A model generated the notes under the pieces. The model was not told where the DNA came from and searched no databases. It worked only from the letters and a program-made list of their open reading frames with translations. The translations under genes were made by a program, and so were the position numbers. A stretch of 64,000 nt of DNA from Paramecium octaurelia (Eukaryota > Ciliophora > Oligohymenophorea > Peniculida > Parameciidae), in NCBI GenBank assembly GCA_905182995.1, contig CAJJDP010000006.1:501163-565162 (forward strand). The letters are read 5' to 3'. Positions 23,735-36,500 of the stretch are shown here, piece after piece (positions within the stretch are counted from its first letter, which is position 1; each line of letters begins with the position of its first letter).

Positions 23735-25794
23735 TCAAAATAAATCTAAATCTATTAAATGTTTCTCTTTCTCATAATTGTATAAATAAACCCATTAGTT
23801 TCTCTTAGATATTGGATCAATTTCTTCCTTAAAGAATCTAGGAATATGTTATTGTTTCTTTTCTTCCATAATTTTCCTTCTTTCCCTTTACTTTTCTTCA
23901 ATTCTGACTTTTTCTTCTTAACCTAGATCCTTGAATCCATATTCCAAAGCCCTCATGTCTGATCTCATTCTACTATCAGTCTATGGTATGCTCTTTATGT
24001 AATAATGATAGATTCATACTCTTAAAATATCTTCACTTAAATAATTAATTACAGAATATGATGAGGGTAAAAGTAATACCATTTACTTTCTGGATCAACA
24101 GAATTTCTTTTCCAAATTAATTCATTATTGGCATAAATTTCTTTATCAAAATACCCACTAATTTGACTTCTGATATTACCATTTTTATCTTTGATAGTAG
24201 CTTTTAGTTAATAAGCATCCTAATAATTAACAAATTATATACTTTTTGGCTAGTTCTTTCTTTCAAAGTTAAAATTCCAATATCTCCTGTTGTGTGATTT
24301 GTATAAATAGCTTCACCCACTTATTCAAAGTACATTTTTCCAAATAATAAATTCTTAACAATCATATTAGGGAATGAATAAGTCATATATTCATTAGTTT
24401 TTTTGTTTTTGAAATGAGCCAAGCCAGGTAATTTGGCCATTATGCTGGTTCCAGAAAAACCTACTGTGGCTTCCATTGTGATTGAAAAAACGAAATCTTC
24501 ACTTTCACAATGGACAGCAGTAACTGGAGGATGATGACATACTTATTCACTAATTACTTTATACTCAGGGGTAATGTATTCATAGGTTTCTCCTAAAACA
24601 GGATTGAAAAATTTCTTTTAGCAATCCATACTTAAGAGACACCTGACTAAAGAAAAGGCAATAAGATATGCCATTCTTTTGTAGGGATCCTCAGCCCTCG
24701 CAGCTTATTTCAAGGTTTCATAATATTCAAATGAAGATGCAAAAAACTATAAGGCAGATAAAGGCTAGTGAAATAATACTAAATTTTGATTTTCATAAGT
24801 ATACATGGCATTGGAATTCTTGTTAAATCCTTTCCGATGCATTCCTTTAGAAATGGCCAGAATGCAAATTTCTCATCCGGATCTTATTTATAGGGCAAAC
24901 ATTTCCTAGTAGCTTCATTAGTTATACTGATTCTGGAATAAACTCTGTTGTATTTAATGTTATTATATTTTATAGGATTTGATAGTTTGATAGTTTCCAA
25001 AAATTGTTGGGAGTTGAAATTTTCTAATTAATTTTATTTTTATTCTTCCTATCTTATTAAATAATTAGATGATTAGGTATTTAATGGTATTTCATTTTCA
25101 AAATCGAAGCTCTCATAAATTGTATCCGATTCTCCATACAATTTAATTTTTTCTTCCTCTATCAATGTGCAACACAAGGTAATTCCATTTTTCAAGTATT
25201 GTCCTAGGTTAATAATTTCGTTGATTTCCTTATACACACTTAAAGTTGCTTTTTCTTAAAGATAAGTTAGTTATTCATCAAATAAGGCAAAATTGCTCCA
25301 GATATCTGTTAAAAGTTCTTAAATTCTTTAACCATAATTAAACACTTAATGTCTTTGGCAATACTCCTAGTTTTTCTTTAATGCTACCAACCACTTATTT
25401 TTTTCATCAACATTAGATGCCTTTAACAAAATCTAACCTGTTCCTGTATTGATAATAATTCTTAAAGGGTCATCCTTACTTTCATTGATGCCTGCTACTT
25501 TAAGATGGATCTATCCTTTTGATCTACCTCCTGGTTGATCGCAATAAGTAAGAATATGATCATTAAGTATGAAATATCTCTTCTACCATCTTTAAAATGG
25601 ATTAACCCATTTCAATAAATACCCTTCCATAAACTCTGATTCTAATTTTTATTATGAACTCTTTATAAAATACCAATATTTACAATTTGATAAATTATAT
25701 ATTCCTAACTCAGAATATAAATTATTCCTAAAATCTAAGCTTATAATATTTTTGGCAAATTCATATTCTTCAAGAACTCATAAAGCTATTTCAT
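23735..25794 (-). CDS. Oxysterol-binding protein-related lipid-transfer protein (PH + ORD)
   Basis: ORPs move sterols and phosphoinositides between membranes at contact sites. The gene runs from ATG 25794 to a TGA at 23735. After a 23-nt intron the N-terminus leads into a PH domain at about residues 58-155 (MEGYLLKWVNPFQRWQKRYF, GGRSKGQIHLKVAGI, KNKWLVAL). A linker precedes the ligand-binding ORD, which contains the family signature EQV(C)HHPPVTAVHCES, then TMEATVGFSGTSIMAKLPG, YFEQVGEAIYTNHTTGDIG and a C-terminal helix ending in NYEKEKHLIDLDLF. The HHPP residues needed for phosphoinositide binding are present. Further short introns exist within the ORD. The VAP-like gene about 2.4 kb away is a natural partner type, though co-location may be chance. 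Confidence 0.9.
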
Positions 25795-26095
25795 ATAAGT
25801 CAAATGCTTGAATTTCTGATTGGAATATAGTGCATATTGTCATTTTTACAACCCAAAATAGGAATGTGGTGAATGCTTAAATAGAAGTTCTTACAAATTA
25901 TATAATTTTGTTTGCTTATTAATTTAATTTATCATTTTTTCCTTATTGAATCTTTTAAGTTTCAAAATAATTTGCTTTGCTATTCCAACTAATGATAAAA
26001 ATGAATGTTTAACAATAATCAAAATTTGAAGTAAATATGTTTTATTATTCTTTACTATTAATTTATAGTTTCTTTTATACTTTAATTAATTTAAG

Positions 26096-27615
26096 ATGAT
26101 TTACAGCTGCTAAGTCATTCGAAAACACTTTCTGTTGAATTAGACATATAGGTTGTAGATCCTGGAAGAGAAATTATTAATTGGATTAGAAGTATTGTCT
26201 TAATGATAAATGATAGGATCGGCCAGCAAAGTATGAGCTGGATATAAATTTGCAAAACAAAATAAGCTGGAAAGTCAATGATCAGGGGATAATATAGGCA
26301 ATTGGTATAAAGTATCAAAATTCTTGCAAATGGTTTTATGGGTAACCTTCTGATTTGTTACAAATAAAATCCATTCTTAATAATCGAATATTTTTTCACA
26401 GCATATCCAACTTTTACACCTCAAACGAATAAATAGGTTCTGGAGCTTCATGCAAAGTACTTTTGATATAGGATATATAAACAAAATAAAAATATGCAGC
26501 CAAATGCATAAGCAAAGATTATATAACAAAAAAAAAAACACCTGACAGACTGAATAGACTATTTAATGAGATTAATATATTGAGATCAATTCAAAATCAC
26601 AAAAATATTGTTAAAATGATTGACATATTTGAAGGGGAGTAAACTTATTATCTCGTTTTTGAATATTTAGAAGGTGAAACTTTGCATAGATTTTTAAAAT
26701 TATAAACTGATCTCATCCCAGATATTTCAATAAGGATTATATTGCTGGTAAGTTTGAATATTATAAACTACTAGTAACTATTACATGGTATCAATTCATT
26801 ACATTCTGAGAATTACATCCATAGAGACATCAAATTAGAAAATATAGTACTTAGTAAGCCTAGTGTTATTAGTTCCCTTAAACTAATTGATTTTGGCTTG
26901 GCCATTTCAAATACTCAACCTGTTTCTTTTGCTGTCTGTGGTACACCAGGCTATATAGCTCCTGAGATTTTGTAACATGATGAAAGTAAGCAAGGGTAGA
27001 AATTCAAGTTTACCTTCAAAGTAGACATGTTTGGAATCGGAGTCATCCTCTATAGATTGTAATATCATTATCATCTTTTTTAGAATGAATAGATAACCAT
27101 TATTTGAATCTGACAAAACCAAAGATTTGCTATAATAAAATAAAAAATGCCATTTCACCAAAAACTATCATAATTTTTATACAAATGCCCTTAACCAAGT
27201 CTTATTTGGACTCTTAGAGGTTAATCCAAATAAGCGTCTGTCATCAGAAGAGGCTATTCAATTACTTTCTTCATAATAAATTTCGAAAGAAATGGGAGGA
27301 TCTTTCGCAACCACTAAAAGTCATTAAAATTAAAATGATGCTGATGAATTTGAAGTCGAATAAACGATGGATCATGCAAATCAGCCTTACCCATTCTCTG
27401 CAAAAATACTAAAATAAGAACTAGAAAACAGTTATCATTAAAACGATGATAATAGACTTCTCACTTCTATGCAAAGATCTTATTACCCTTCTTTCAGCCT
27501 GAATTTAAGCTGTGATTTGATTGATAGTTTTACTTAATAAATCTCTATGCGTAATGCATTAATCGAAGATGAGATAATTGAATCCGATATAAAATAGAAA
27601 TAAAAGTAGAAGTGA
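26096..27615 (+). CDS. Ser/Thr protein kinase with N-terminal PH-like region
   Basis: Introns of 25, 27 and 25 nt give 480 residues. Residues 1-115 form a segment with strands such as YELDINLQNKISWKV and CKWFYGQPSDLLQIKSIL, similar in position to PH-like regions before ciliate kinases. The kinase domain starts with QIGSGASCKVLL (G-loop), then KYAAKCIS (lysine), HKNIVKMIDIFEG, YLVFEYLEGETL, YIHRDIKLEN, LIDFGLAIS and CGTPGYIAPEIL. All catalytic residues are present; the type is CaMK-like. A polar C-terminal tail of about 120 residues ends in a K/Q run. Without the introns the N-terminal frames are hard to see. Confidence 0.87.
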
Positions 27616-28588
27616 TTTTGTATGGTTGAAATTAAATCTATACTTTTATTAAGTCTTGAATTATAATTATATTATAATATCTATCAACATTTATATTAAA
27701 GATATCATTTTTATATTAATCATTAATTTTAGTATTCTTAATAAAAAATAAAGATCATTTCTCTCCACAGGAGAATTATTGTTAAATTATTATGACTTCT
27801 TTAAGACTTTGGTCTTGTATACTTAAGTTTAGTATGAAGCTTTATCATATGAAATAGTTTCAGAAAGTGTTCTATTTCATTTTTCTTTATTTTATTTTAA
27901 ATTATTACGAAAATTATTGAGAAAGATAACTTATAGGGTTCTTTTTAATTAGTTTGACTGTTCAGGGTTATTAGTCCTTCTTAAAGAGAATTTATAAAAA
28001 GACTCATTACTATGGGGTTTCAATAATATCTTATTTTATTCTAATATAGATAATTAAATTTGTTAATTTATTCTCTAGTATTTGATTTTTCAAAAAAAGT
28101 ATGAAAAGTCTTGTAAATTTTTTTATGTAACATATGACATTATCAACTAGATTCTCTAAAGTTTTCTTGTAAATCTAAAGTATGATCATTTGAAATCATC
28201 CATAACATTTTAAATATTTATTTTGTCTATAGTTCACCTTAAAAATTTGAGATAACTGATTTTTAGTTTAATAAAATAAGTTAATTGAATACAATTAAGT
28301 TGTGTTGCACTTTTCAATTCATAAGAATGAATATTTGACTTCATAAATTCTGATTAAAAATAAAGGATAAATTCGCTAAATAGTATTGGTTACACAGTTA
28401 TTCAATAGTAACGATATAATACATTATCAATTTCATAATAAATTGAACACTAACATGTTGAATTGTACACATAACCTTTCTTTGGTGTGCCCTAGGGTTT
28501 TTTGGTTAATTGAAATATAAATTTTACTTTAATCAGATATAATAAAACAATCAAAATAAATATATATTATTTTTGATGGGATTCTATG
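27616..28588. other. Long intergenic region without a supported gene
   Basis: Almost 1 kb between the kinase stop and the stop of the next gene. I checked both strands and found only short frames of about 40 codons. A small gene with several introns could be missed. Confidence 0.4.
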
Positions 28589-29668
28589 TCACATGAGTGA
28601 ATACATCAGTTAAGTATACATTTTGGCATTGGCCACCAAGATTACAAGTCCTGGATCACAATCAAGTTATTAGTATTATAAAATTTGACTAATATTTTAT
28701 TTTATATCTTCAGATAAGGTGTTTTCAAAATTAGTTTGATAACCATGTAATGATTAAGTATAATTAAAGATTTATATCCTAGTTTATTCAGTGTAAATTG
28801 GAAGGTTTTTTAATTACTTCATTCTTTTATTTAGCTTTTAAGCCAATCTAGGAAAATAATCTCGAATTTGAGTAAAACAATTATAATGCCAAGAGAAATC
28901 TTCACTAGAAATTTCTTATGGAATCATTTAGTCATCTTCATAGTAAATTAAAGAGTTGCTACTTTGTTCTCCTAAGGCAATAGCAATTAATTCTTCGCAT
29001 TACATGATGCAATAAAGTATAAAGCATAAATTTAATTGTTATTTATTAAAATATTATTGTACGGAATTTATTCTAGGCTAATTGCAATTAGAGATTCTCT
29101 TTAAACATTATGTTAACCAAATATATTTAGGCTGATTGACATCGAAATCTTACCATAAATTTCTTAATGTATAACATCTCCTACTACCATAGTGACAAAT
29201 AAAGTTAAATGTATTTTAATCCAAAAAGTTCTGATTTGATATCTTCTTATAGATAGACAGACTTAATTTCAAATATTAAGGATATACAATTGATTTAGCT
29301 TAGTAATCTAATATGGTTCTATTGAAAATTCTATAAATATCACAAATTAATTTTTATAATTTTTGTGGGTTTAAAAATTATTTTAAATTTGTGGGTCTTT
29401 GTTCTCCTTCGAAATGTAAATATTACAGAATATGTTTTAATTTATGGTGAGTATAGGTTTCCTCTTCAAACTCTTATATTAGTTCATAATATGGACCTTA
29501 GAGGGCTAGATTTTACTTAATTCTTCTTATCTTTTCATAAAAACATGGGTTGGCTTAAAGGATTGAATGAAATTATTCTTTCAGATTGTTGATAAGAATA
29601 ATTCTCTATTGTTATTATTCGGGCCATGTATAGGGGAGGAGATCCGAAAGAATTGATAAGTCTTGCAT
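28589..29668 (-). CDS. Uncharacterised protein, 359 aa
   Basis: An intronless frame of exactly 360 codons from ATG 29668 to TGA 28589. The N-terminus reads MQDLSILSDLLPYTWPEQ. The body is a mix of helices rich in Q, N, L and I (EKIRRIKQNLALQGPYYELI, FICHYGSRRCYTLRNLW), an acidic patch (IYYEDDQMIPQEISSEDF) and a C-terminal helical region. There is no signal peptide, membrane segment or catalytic motif I recognise. The opposite strand is open for about 115 codons but lacks coding bias. It lies 116 nt downstream of another minus-strand gene. Confidence 0.75.
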
Positions 29669-29784
29669 AATTTATATTTTAATTGCAAGGCTGATTTGAT
29701 TTAAAAGATTTAATTAAAAAATTAATATGTATACTACAAATATAATATTACATGATATGATGTAATAATAATGAGTTAATATAA

Positions 29785-30493
29785 TCATTTTGATTTCTTT
29801 TTCAATTAGGAATTAATAACAGAGGCCAATTTAACCATTTCACTTGTATAAGCAGAACTAATTTAATTGACATTTAATTGTGCATTTTCTAATTTGTTTC
29901 TCATATTCATAATCTCATGTAAAGGAATCATATTGGTAATCCTGAAAAACTATAAGAAATTCTTACGGTTTCTGGGAGAATGCCAATTTTTCTTAGACTT
30001 CAGTCTCAAATCTCACTGGATATATTCTTCTATCTTCACTAATCGAACCATTGAACTATTAAGTATCAGAGAAAGATCCAATTCTCATTTATTTGGAGGG
30101 CAATGTAAAATTTAACGTGCCTATCTTAGAAATCCTTTTATTTTTGGAATTATTTACTATTGCTATATTCCTGAAACTCTTTTTGGAGAATTTTGATCGA
30201 CTTTTTATTTTAATGGCGATATACTTTTTTTATTTGAAAATTCTTTTAATTTAGTTTGCAATAAATCAAAACTTGGATTACTATTGTAAATTTAATTGAA
30301 TACCCAATTTTACTATTCTTTTTCGGAGATATGGGTTGAGTATGCTAGGATGCAAGTGGTGATTTTCCATATTTATCATTAAGTTTTTCTCTGTATATTT
30401 TAATATCAAACTCTTCTAGTGGTTTGCATGGAACACTCTTATCTTGCTTTCAACAATGATATGAATTTTTACTAAATTGATGTAGCGAGACAT
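29785..30493 (-). CDS. Uncharacterised protein with C-terminal coiled coil, 203 aa
   Basis: Four introns (26, 23, 23, 25 nt) join exons from ATG 30493, and the exon sum is divisible by three. The N-terminal half is polar and basic (VPCKPLEEFDIKIYREKL, SFDLLQTKLKEFSNKK). The C-terminal 60 residues form an amphipathic helix (MNMRNKLENAQLNVNQ, VKLASVINSQLKKKSK). No domain recognised. It sits 61 nt downstream of the stop of the giant NACHT gene on the same strand. Confidence 0.68.
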
Positions 30494-30554
30494 TTATTAT
30501 TATTTATGAATAAATTTTATTTAATTACTTTACTGTTATAAAATAAATACTTTC

Positions 30555-33500
30555 TCAAAACGATATCAATAAATCAACCTATTCTCCCTTCTTCCAAAGC
30601 TCACTTATATTATCCCCATTATTTGAAATGATCTGGCAATTTTCCAATAAATTGTCACAAATTTGGCATTGAACTATGTTTGATTTATTGAATTGTTGTT
30701 ATCTAATGTAGGACACAAAGTTATTTTTAGGGTTAACAATTTTAGGCATAAATAATTCAATGATCCCAGTTTGACCATCAACTATGAGTAATCCATTTGA
30801 ATTCGTGCCAATGAAGTGATGGTAATTACCTATAGTCACTAAATCCAATTGACCAAAAGCAGCTTATTAATTATAGTTGTAAACATAATGATAGCCATTC
30901 TTCTCTTATTAGATTATAATATTATTCAGATTTTGGCAATACATTTCCAATTAACAATTAAAGTCAAATGGTTGAGGCAAGATTTCCATAAGAATAACCT
31001 AAGTAATTAGATTCATGGTCATAGCTTCAATAACCAAAATCTTTTCATTAGATCTAAAATATATAGTTGAACAATCTTTGTTGTATTTTATTTGAACTCC
31101 CTTAAAGGAAGCTGGGATATCCAGAACTTTAATATCATCGAAGGCATCCAATTAGACTTATTATATTTTAGACCCTCCAAAAAATACTAGTCTGTTTTCT
31201 TTATTGTCATAGCAATCAATTTATTCTCTAATTGAATCTAATTCAAAAACTATTTTTTTCCAGTATATAAGTTTGTTGTCTTCACTCATACAGTTTAATG
31301 TCACCTTGTCATCTTCTACTTGATAAATATAATGATGCACTCCGTATTTATTTGTGATTAAATCTATTCTCTTCTTACTCAATTAGATGGAAAAGCGAAC
31401 TTCATTTTAGATATATAATTTTAAGACATCTCTATCAGCTATATAATATTCATTCTTATTTCCTGGTATCATTTTAACATATTAAATCAATTCCACATTT
31501 TTTTAATAGTAATCTGCTAAATAAGTGATTGTATTCCAAATGGTGATTTCAGAATACTAGGAGATTATCATGAATTAATCCACATGATTTGATACAACAA
31601 ACATTGTATTTACATTTAAAACGTTGGTTTGCAATAATTATAAATCAAAGGCTGAATATGTTAACCAAATTAATCTATTAGAAATAATTTAGATTGCATC
31701 TTCTGTATAAGCTATAAAATCTATCTAGACCAATATTTCACTTATTACTTGATAATTTTACTTATCCAACAATACTAAAAATCCCATCTCACTATTGTCA
31801 ATCTATTCTTTGATCAATATAGTTTTAGAAAACATCCAAAAATCCCTTATTTTGTTATTAGTCTAATAATTTATTGTGATTGTGTTCCTAACCTTACTCT
31901 CATATCTTAAATCACTTTCAGTTATATAGTATTCTCTATACTTCTTAATCATTTGTTTTGACGTAATGAAATCCTACACAAATTGTTCGTTAATCACTAT
32001 GGTATCATTTGTAGTTGTTGTAATGTACAACTTATTTTCAGTACTCTAAACCTTTTTGATGGATCTGTATGATTATTTACTAACAATTTTATTTTTGATA
32101 GTAATAACAGAATTTCTATACTCCTCAACAAATCCAGATTGAATGTAAAATAAATTTGAATTGTCTTTAATCCACAAAATTTTCTCATATTATAAATTTA
32201 CCATTCTTATTTACTTGTTAGTTTTTAAATCAAAATAAACTGTGCAATCTTCCTCACATACTATAGCTGAGTTCAAATCATTGCTTAAATAAAATCGAGG
32301 ATTCTAAGATTTTGTTAGAATTTTGAATTCAAATTCCCTATTTTGAAATGTTGCCAAGACAATCTCATTAGTATATCTAATCCTACCCAAGAAATTGGGA
32401 GAAGTCTATGAAAATACAATTTCATCAAACTAATAACTAACATTCTTAATTTAATTTTGTCTGTCTTCCAAATATTTAATATCATAATTTATAATTTCAT
32501 TATGGGTCAATATTTGCAATTGGTTAATTTATAAATTTACTAATAAATCGATTGCATCAACTTATATAAATTTAATGACTTCAAATGGACGAAGACTCAA
32601 AATTACAATTGAATCAATAAAGGAAATTAATACAGTGTCGTCTACTTTATTACAGTAATTGTGTAATAGTTATAATTTTACATTGATTATTTCACATTCA
32701 TTTATCATTTTAAATGTTCCCTAGTTTATTAATTACAATTTGTTATTTTTCAGATAAAAGAACTCACTTTTTTAGTTTTCAAGGAATATAAATCTACCTA
32801 TCAATTGATTTATTGATCCATAAATAATATCATAGATCTAATTTGTCTCTATATCCCTAAATGATATTACTGTGATATCCAAACTATTATAATAGTTTAT
32901 AGCAACAATTTGATGATCATTATTAATAGTTACATGATTAGTCAAATTGTCAAATTACAGTTTATCATTTTCTATTTAATAATGCATACTAGAAACTTAA
33001 TTAGCATTTGTTTAAAATAGAATCTAATTACCATACATTTAAAAGTATTTTTTGATATTGTAATGTGTAGCAACGCTTAGATCAATAGGGATTTAGTATT
33101 TAATTTCATTTGTATTTCCATTCAACTCAAATATTGCTGCATCGACATCACTCTTCAATTAAAATAGCATAATGAATTAATCAAATTCTGAAATGGAATG
33201 AACATTAGGAATTTTTAATTCTTCTGCTATTATCTGTTCATTCTATTCATGCAAAACATAAACTGATTAACTTGTTTTAACATAAAATCTATTTTTAATT
33301 TCATCAATTGAACAACCATCAAATTTGCCTTGTATAATAGTTCCACCCTTTAAATTCTAAATGCTGTTTTCGTTAATCAGAAATGACTTTCCAGATTTAA
33401 ATTGTCTAATGAACTTAGGATTAGATGCCGTATTTTTAATTGAATAAGTGTTTAATTTAAAATTTTGGCATTTCATGTTTTTCATGTTATTCTTCATTAA

Positions 33501-36500
33501 AGTTAGAGAATTAACAGATATGTTTGTCCACTCTGATCCTTAAAGATTACAATTATAAAAATGACAATTATCAATAGGAATATCTTTTAACCTAATACCC
33601 TATAAATCTAGACCTTTAATCACTCCGTCAATACATTATAATAAATAAAGGGCGTTAGATGCTAATATGCTATATTATTAGCCTTAAGCTGAAGATCTAA
33701 TGAGTGAGATTAGTTACTATTTAAGACTAAACCTGCTTCTGCATTTTTAAACTAAAAAGTTGACTGTTCCTTAAAAAAATTGATTAGAAATAGTCTTATA
33801 CATTAAAATACTATTCGCCATCACTTCATCAATCGATTAGTGTTCCAATGCTTCTAGTTAAGTGATTACGGCTTTGGCTACCAAGAATTCTTAGATGATT
33901 TTATTCTCAAATGCATAAATCGAAAATTATTCTCTTAATGGTATGGAACTCCTCAGTAGTTTTTTTGAAAATTTGGTATTTTATGAAACATATTCATCAT
34001 CATTGAAGTATTCTTCCCATTCAGTTACAGACCCTCCTACTTTGATTAAAGAACCCTTGCTATTAAAATGAATAGTGAAAATCTCATGTTATGATAATTT
34101 TTATGCCAAATTCAAGCTGAAATTCCATTATTCTTGTTAAAATGCTTCCAAATCGATGCTCTTTTGACTTATTTAAATGTGAATTAATGCAGTATCAAAG
34201 AAATTCGTTAGATATTGTTCATATAAGTCATAATGAGAAACGCTCATTTTCTCAAAGATTCTTAAGACTTTATTCTAGAATTGTTAGTCCTCACCGAAGT
34301 TTTATGCTAACAGTATTTAAATCTTAGTGATTGGTTCATCAGCCTTATAAAATCTAAAGAATTAACTATTAACCAATTGATTCCAATCTTTTTCGATCTG
34401 AGAATTACATAGTGCTAAATCACAATTAATAGCATAGGTTTCATTAAAATAAATGTCATAATACTCCTTCTTTATTCTCTATATATTTGACATATTCTAC
34501 AATAGTTTAGGTAGTGCTGTATAGAAAACATTCAAAATTTAGGGATTGTCAATAGGTTGTTAAAAGTTTAATTATTCCAACATCCTTTGATAATAATAAC
34601 AAGATTTTAATTATTCTAAAGCCTTTTATAATTATTGGAATGCAACTTCATTGCCATTTTTGATTTTTGGTTCTTGTTTCAAAGCATTAATAATTTTGGT
34701 TATTGTTGGCTGTGATATCAAAGAAGTTTCCATGCTTAATTCATTAAAATTGATATCAATTTTTTTCCATAAGGAGATAAAGTTCTGAATCAACAGATCT
34801 TGATGTTCAAATTCACACATTATCTAATAAAAATCTATAACAGTGTTTCTAATAATTAACTCCTAAAATTTAATTAGAAATTAATTTTTTTAATCTAAAT
34901 TAAATGGCATAATTTTAAGATTCCAATAATTTTAATAGTTGTAATCAACTTCATTACTATCTATCCATCTTAGATGATTAGCATATTTGAATAATTCACT
35001 TCTAGTTGCAATAATATATTTAGGAGATTTCTACAATTAGGGTGTTTTCCATTGATTGAGATTATTGGATTTAAATAGATTGATTCCTATTTGATCTTAA
35101 CTGAGTTTATCATATTCTTCAAAAATGAATAACATTTGCATTTTATTAGAATTGACATCTTTTTATAATTGTTCTATTTGAGCCATATCAAATTTATAAT
35201 TCAAAGATCTGAGAGTCTCTGTGACTGCATTATGAATTGGATCCTTCAATTCAGACAATTTGATGATGATCGGTATAATTTTAATGGCATCATTTCGTTT
35301 CCAAACAGATTCCTCAATCATTCTAATGGCTAAACTCTTACCAGATCCAGCCTCCCCTTATAATACCAATAACTAATATGCTTGTTAATCCTCTAAGAAT
35401 TTATCAATAATACCATTTTTATTATCCTTTTTAGACAACAATTTCTTAATCTCATTTTTCTTCTAACATTCTAATTCAACATAAGCATTCTTCACTTATT
35501 AAACCTTGATCATTCTAGATACGTAGTCCATCCGCAATAGAAATAGCTCTGTTAATTACTTTCCTTAGTAGAACTTGATCTCTGAGACATCTAAGGTTGA
35601 AGTACTTTAATCTGCTTTTTTGAATTCATTCATTAATTGCTCATAAAAGGGAATGCGATAATTATATTCTGATTCTAATTCCTATAAGTTGGTAAATATA
35701 GTGGAAATTTGATTGGTATGATTGTTGAGTTTTTCATTCAAATTCTATGATTTTTCAAAGGATGGCTCATACTTAATTTAGAATGATAATTAATTCCTTT
35801 CTTTAATTTTCAATCGTAAGTCCTCCTCAACATTTGGCAATAGAGTTTGAAATATATTATCAATAATATATCCAAACTCTTTTTTGTAAGTGGTCTTAAT
35901 TTCTTTCTTAATCATTTGATTAGATTCATTTAACCGCATCTGCAAAATCAATTTACTTATTATATCGAATTCCTCCTGTCCTATACAACAATTCCAAATA
36001 TTTATTAAATTTGTAATCATCACAATTCTAATGGGTGCAGAAATAATGCCTGATTAAACAACATGGTGATTGATATCATCATTTAAATCTATTCTTAGTG
36101 ATTCCATTATTGCATTCTATTCTATGAAATTATAATTAAATTTTATGTATGATGCCACTTAGATAAAATCCGCATTTATTTTATAATTATATAGATTTTC
36201 GAAATCTGTTAATCTTTGATTTTGGATTAGATTTAAAGATCCAACATTTTATTAGGATTAGGGTTGTGTCAGCCTTGTTTAAATCAAATTCAAAGTTTCA
36301 TCTAAAGCCTCTTGCATATTGACTAATTAGGATAAGAGTTCCTCAATCGATAAATGATTTTGATTATCTAGTTTATTTTGTAATTGATCAACTCCTTGAT
36401 TGTACTATTCAAGAGTTGATTTAATTCTTTGAATTTGGCTTTGGCATATCTATTTAAGATTCAATCTCAAGCTATCATACCTATTTTGTGTATTGGGATC

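Noticed and set aside
28890-29240. A 115-codon plus-strand frame.
   Set aside because: It is antisense to an exact 360-codon minus-strand gene with clear purine-first codon bias.
29770-30200. A 140-codon plus-strand frame with hydrophobic segments.
   Set aside because: The minus strand supports a four-intron gene whose exons all keep frame and carry a coiled coil.
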